DNA of 5,737 nt from Phycisphaerales bacterium (GTDB lineage Bacteria; Planctomycetota; Phycisphaerae; SM23-33): positions 1-5,737 of the forward strand of contig PMYM01000037.1 in NCBI GenBank assembly GCA_003171235.1. The letters run 5' to 3'. Position numbers and translations under genes: made by a program. Within the stretch, counting starts at the first letter, position 1; each line of letters starts with the position of its first letter. This document shows positions 5,621 to 5,737 of this stretch, piece after piece. The notes below the pieces were generated by a model that saw nothing but the letters and a program-made list of their open reading frames with translations, was not told the DNA's origin and searched no databases.

Positions 5621-5721
5621 CAAATCCTAAGTTCTAAAACCTAACCAATGACCAAAACGGCAATTCTCGAAACGACGGCCAGCCTCCCTGCTTTCAGTTT
5701 GATCGTTGTTTAGGACTTAGA
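5621..5721. repeat. Imperfect fold-back repeat after the PilZ gene
   Basis: TCTAAAACCTAACCAA (5633-5648) and the reverse complement of 5706-5721 (TCTAAGTCCTAAACAA) agree at 13 of 16 positions, enclosing about 57 bases without a gene. The left arm begins with degenerate CCTAA words (5621-5645). It looks like another dispersed intergenic repeat of the host genome. It starts nine bases after the PilZ stop, and the sequence to the window end (5722-5737) holds nothing else I can identify. Confidence 0.5.
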
Positions 5722-5737
5722 GCCTATCCTAATAACC

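Overview
The window is high-GC bacterial DNA from a dense chromosomal region. It carries two de novo pyrimidine genes, a radical SAM gene, a secreted TPR protein, a PilZ protein and an unusual amount of repetitive intergenic sequence. The long, palindrome-rich intergenic repeats together with the protein types suggest an uncultured planctomycete (Phycisphaerae-like) genome. That is an inference from style, because no rRNA or marker gene is present to prove it.

Layout: 1-240 (minus) is the N-terminal 80 residues of aspartate carbamoyltransferase (pyrB), cut by the window edge. 241-449 is a divergent control region with a good sigma70-type promoter for pyrB and a 39-bp palindrome overlapping its -35 box. 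450-1550 (plus) is an exported protein with about seven TPRs. 1567-2607 (minus) is a radical SAM enzyme with a reduced SPASM-like C-terminus, convergent with the TPR gene. 2683-3478 (plus) is a lower-GC helical HEAT-like gene whose frame breaks at a CG dinucleotide run. 3482-3618 is a small element with 16-bp terminal inverted repeats. 3636-3666 is a short CGCACT repeat tract, followed by a likely promoter and then pyrC (3719-5050, plus), a complete class I dihydroorotase. 5082-5253 is an inverted-repeat pair enclosing a 16-bp tandem repeat. 5282-5611 (plus) is a single-domain PilZ protein. 5621-5721 is another imperfect fold-back.

How the genes relate: PyrB and PyrC catalyse consecutive steps (carbamoyl aspartate formation, then ring closure to dihydroorotate). 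Here they lie about 3.5 kb apart on opposite strands with three unrelated genes between them, so they are neighbours but not an operon. The TPR, radical SAM, HEAT-like and PilZ genes show no evident common pathway.

I do not see a defence system, CRISPR array, tRNA, rRNA or transposase. The most unusual content is in the intergenic DNA (four different repeat or fold-back architectures within 2.3 kb) and in the frameshifted gene.
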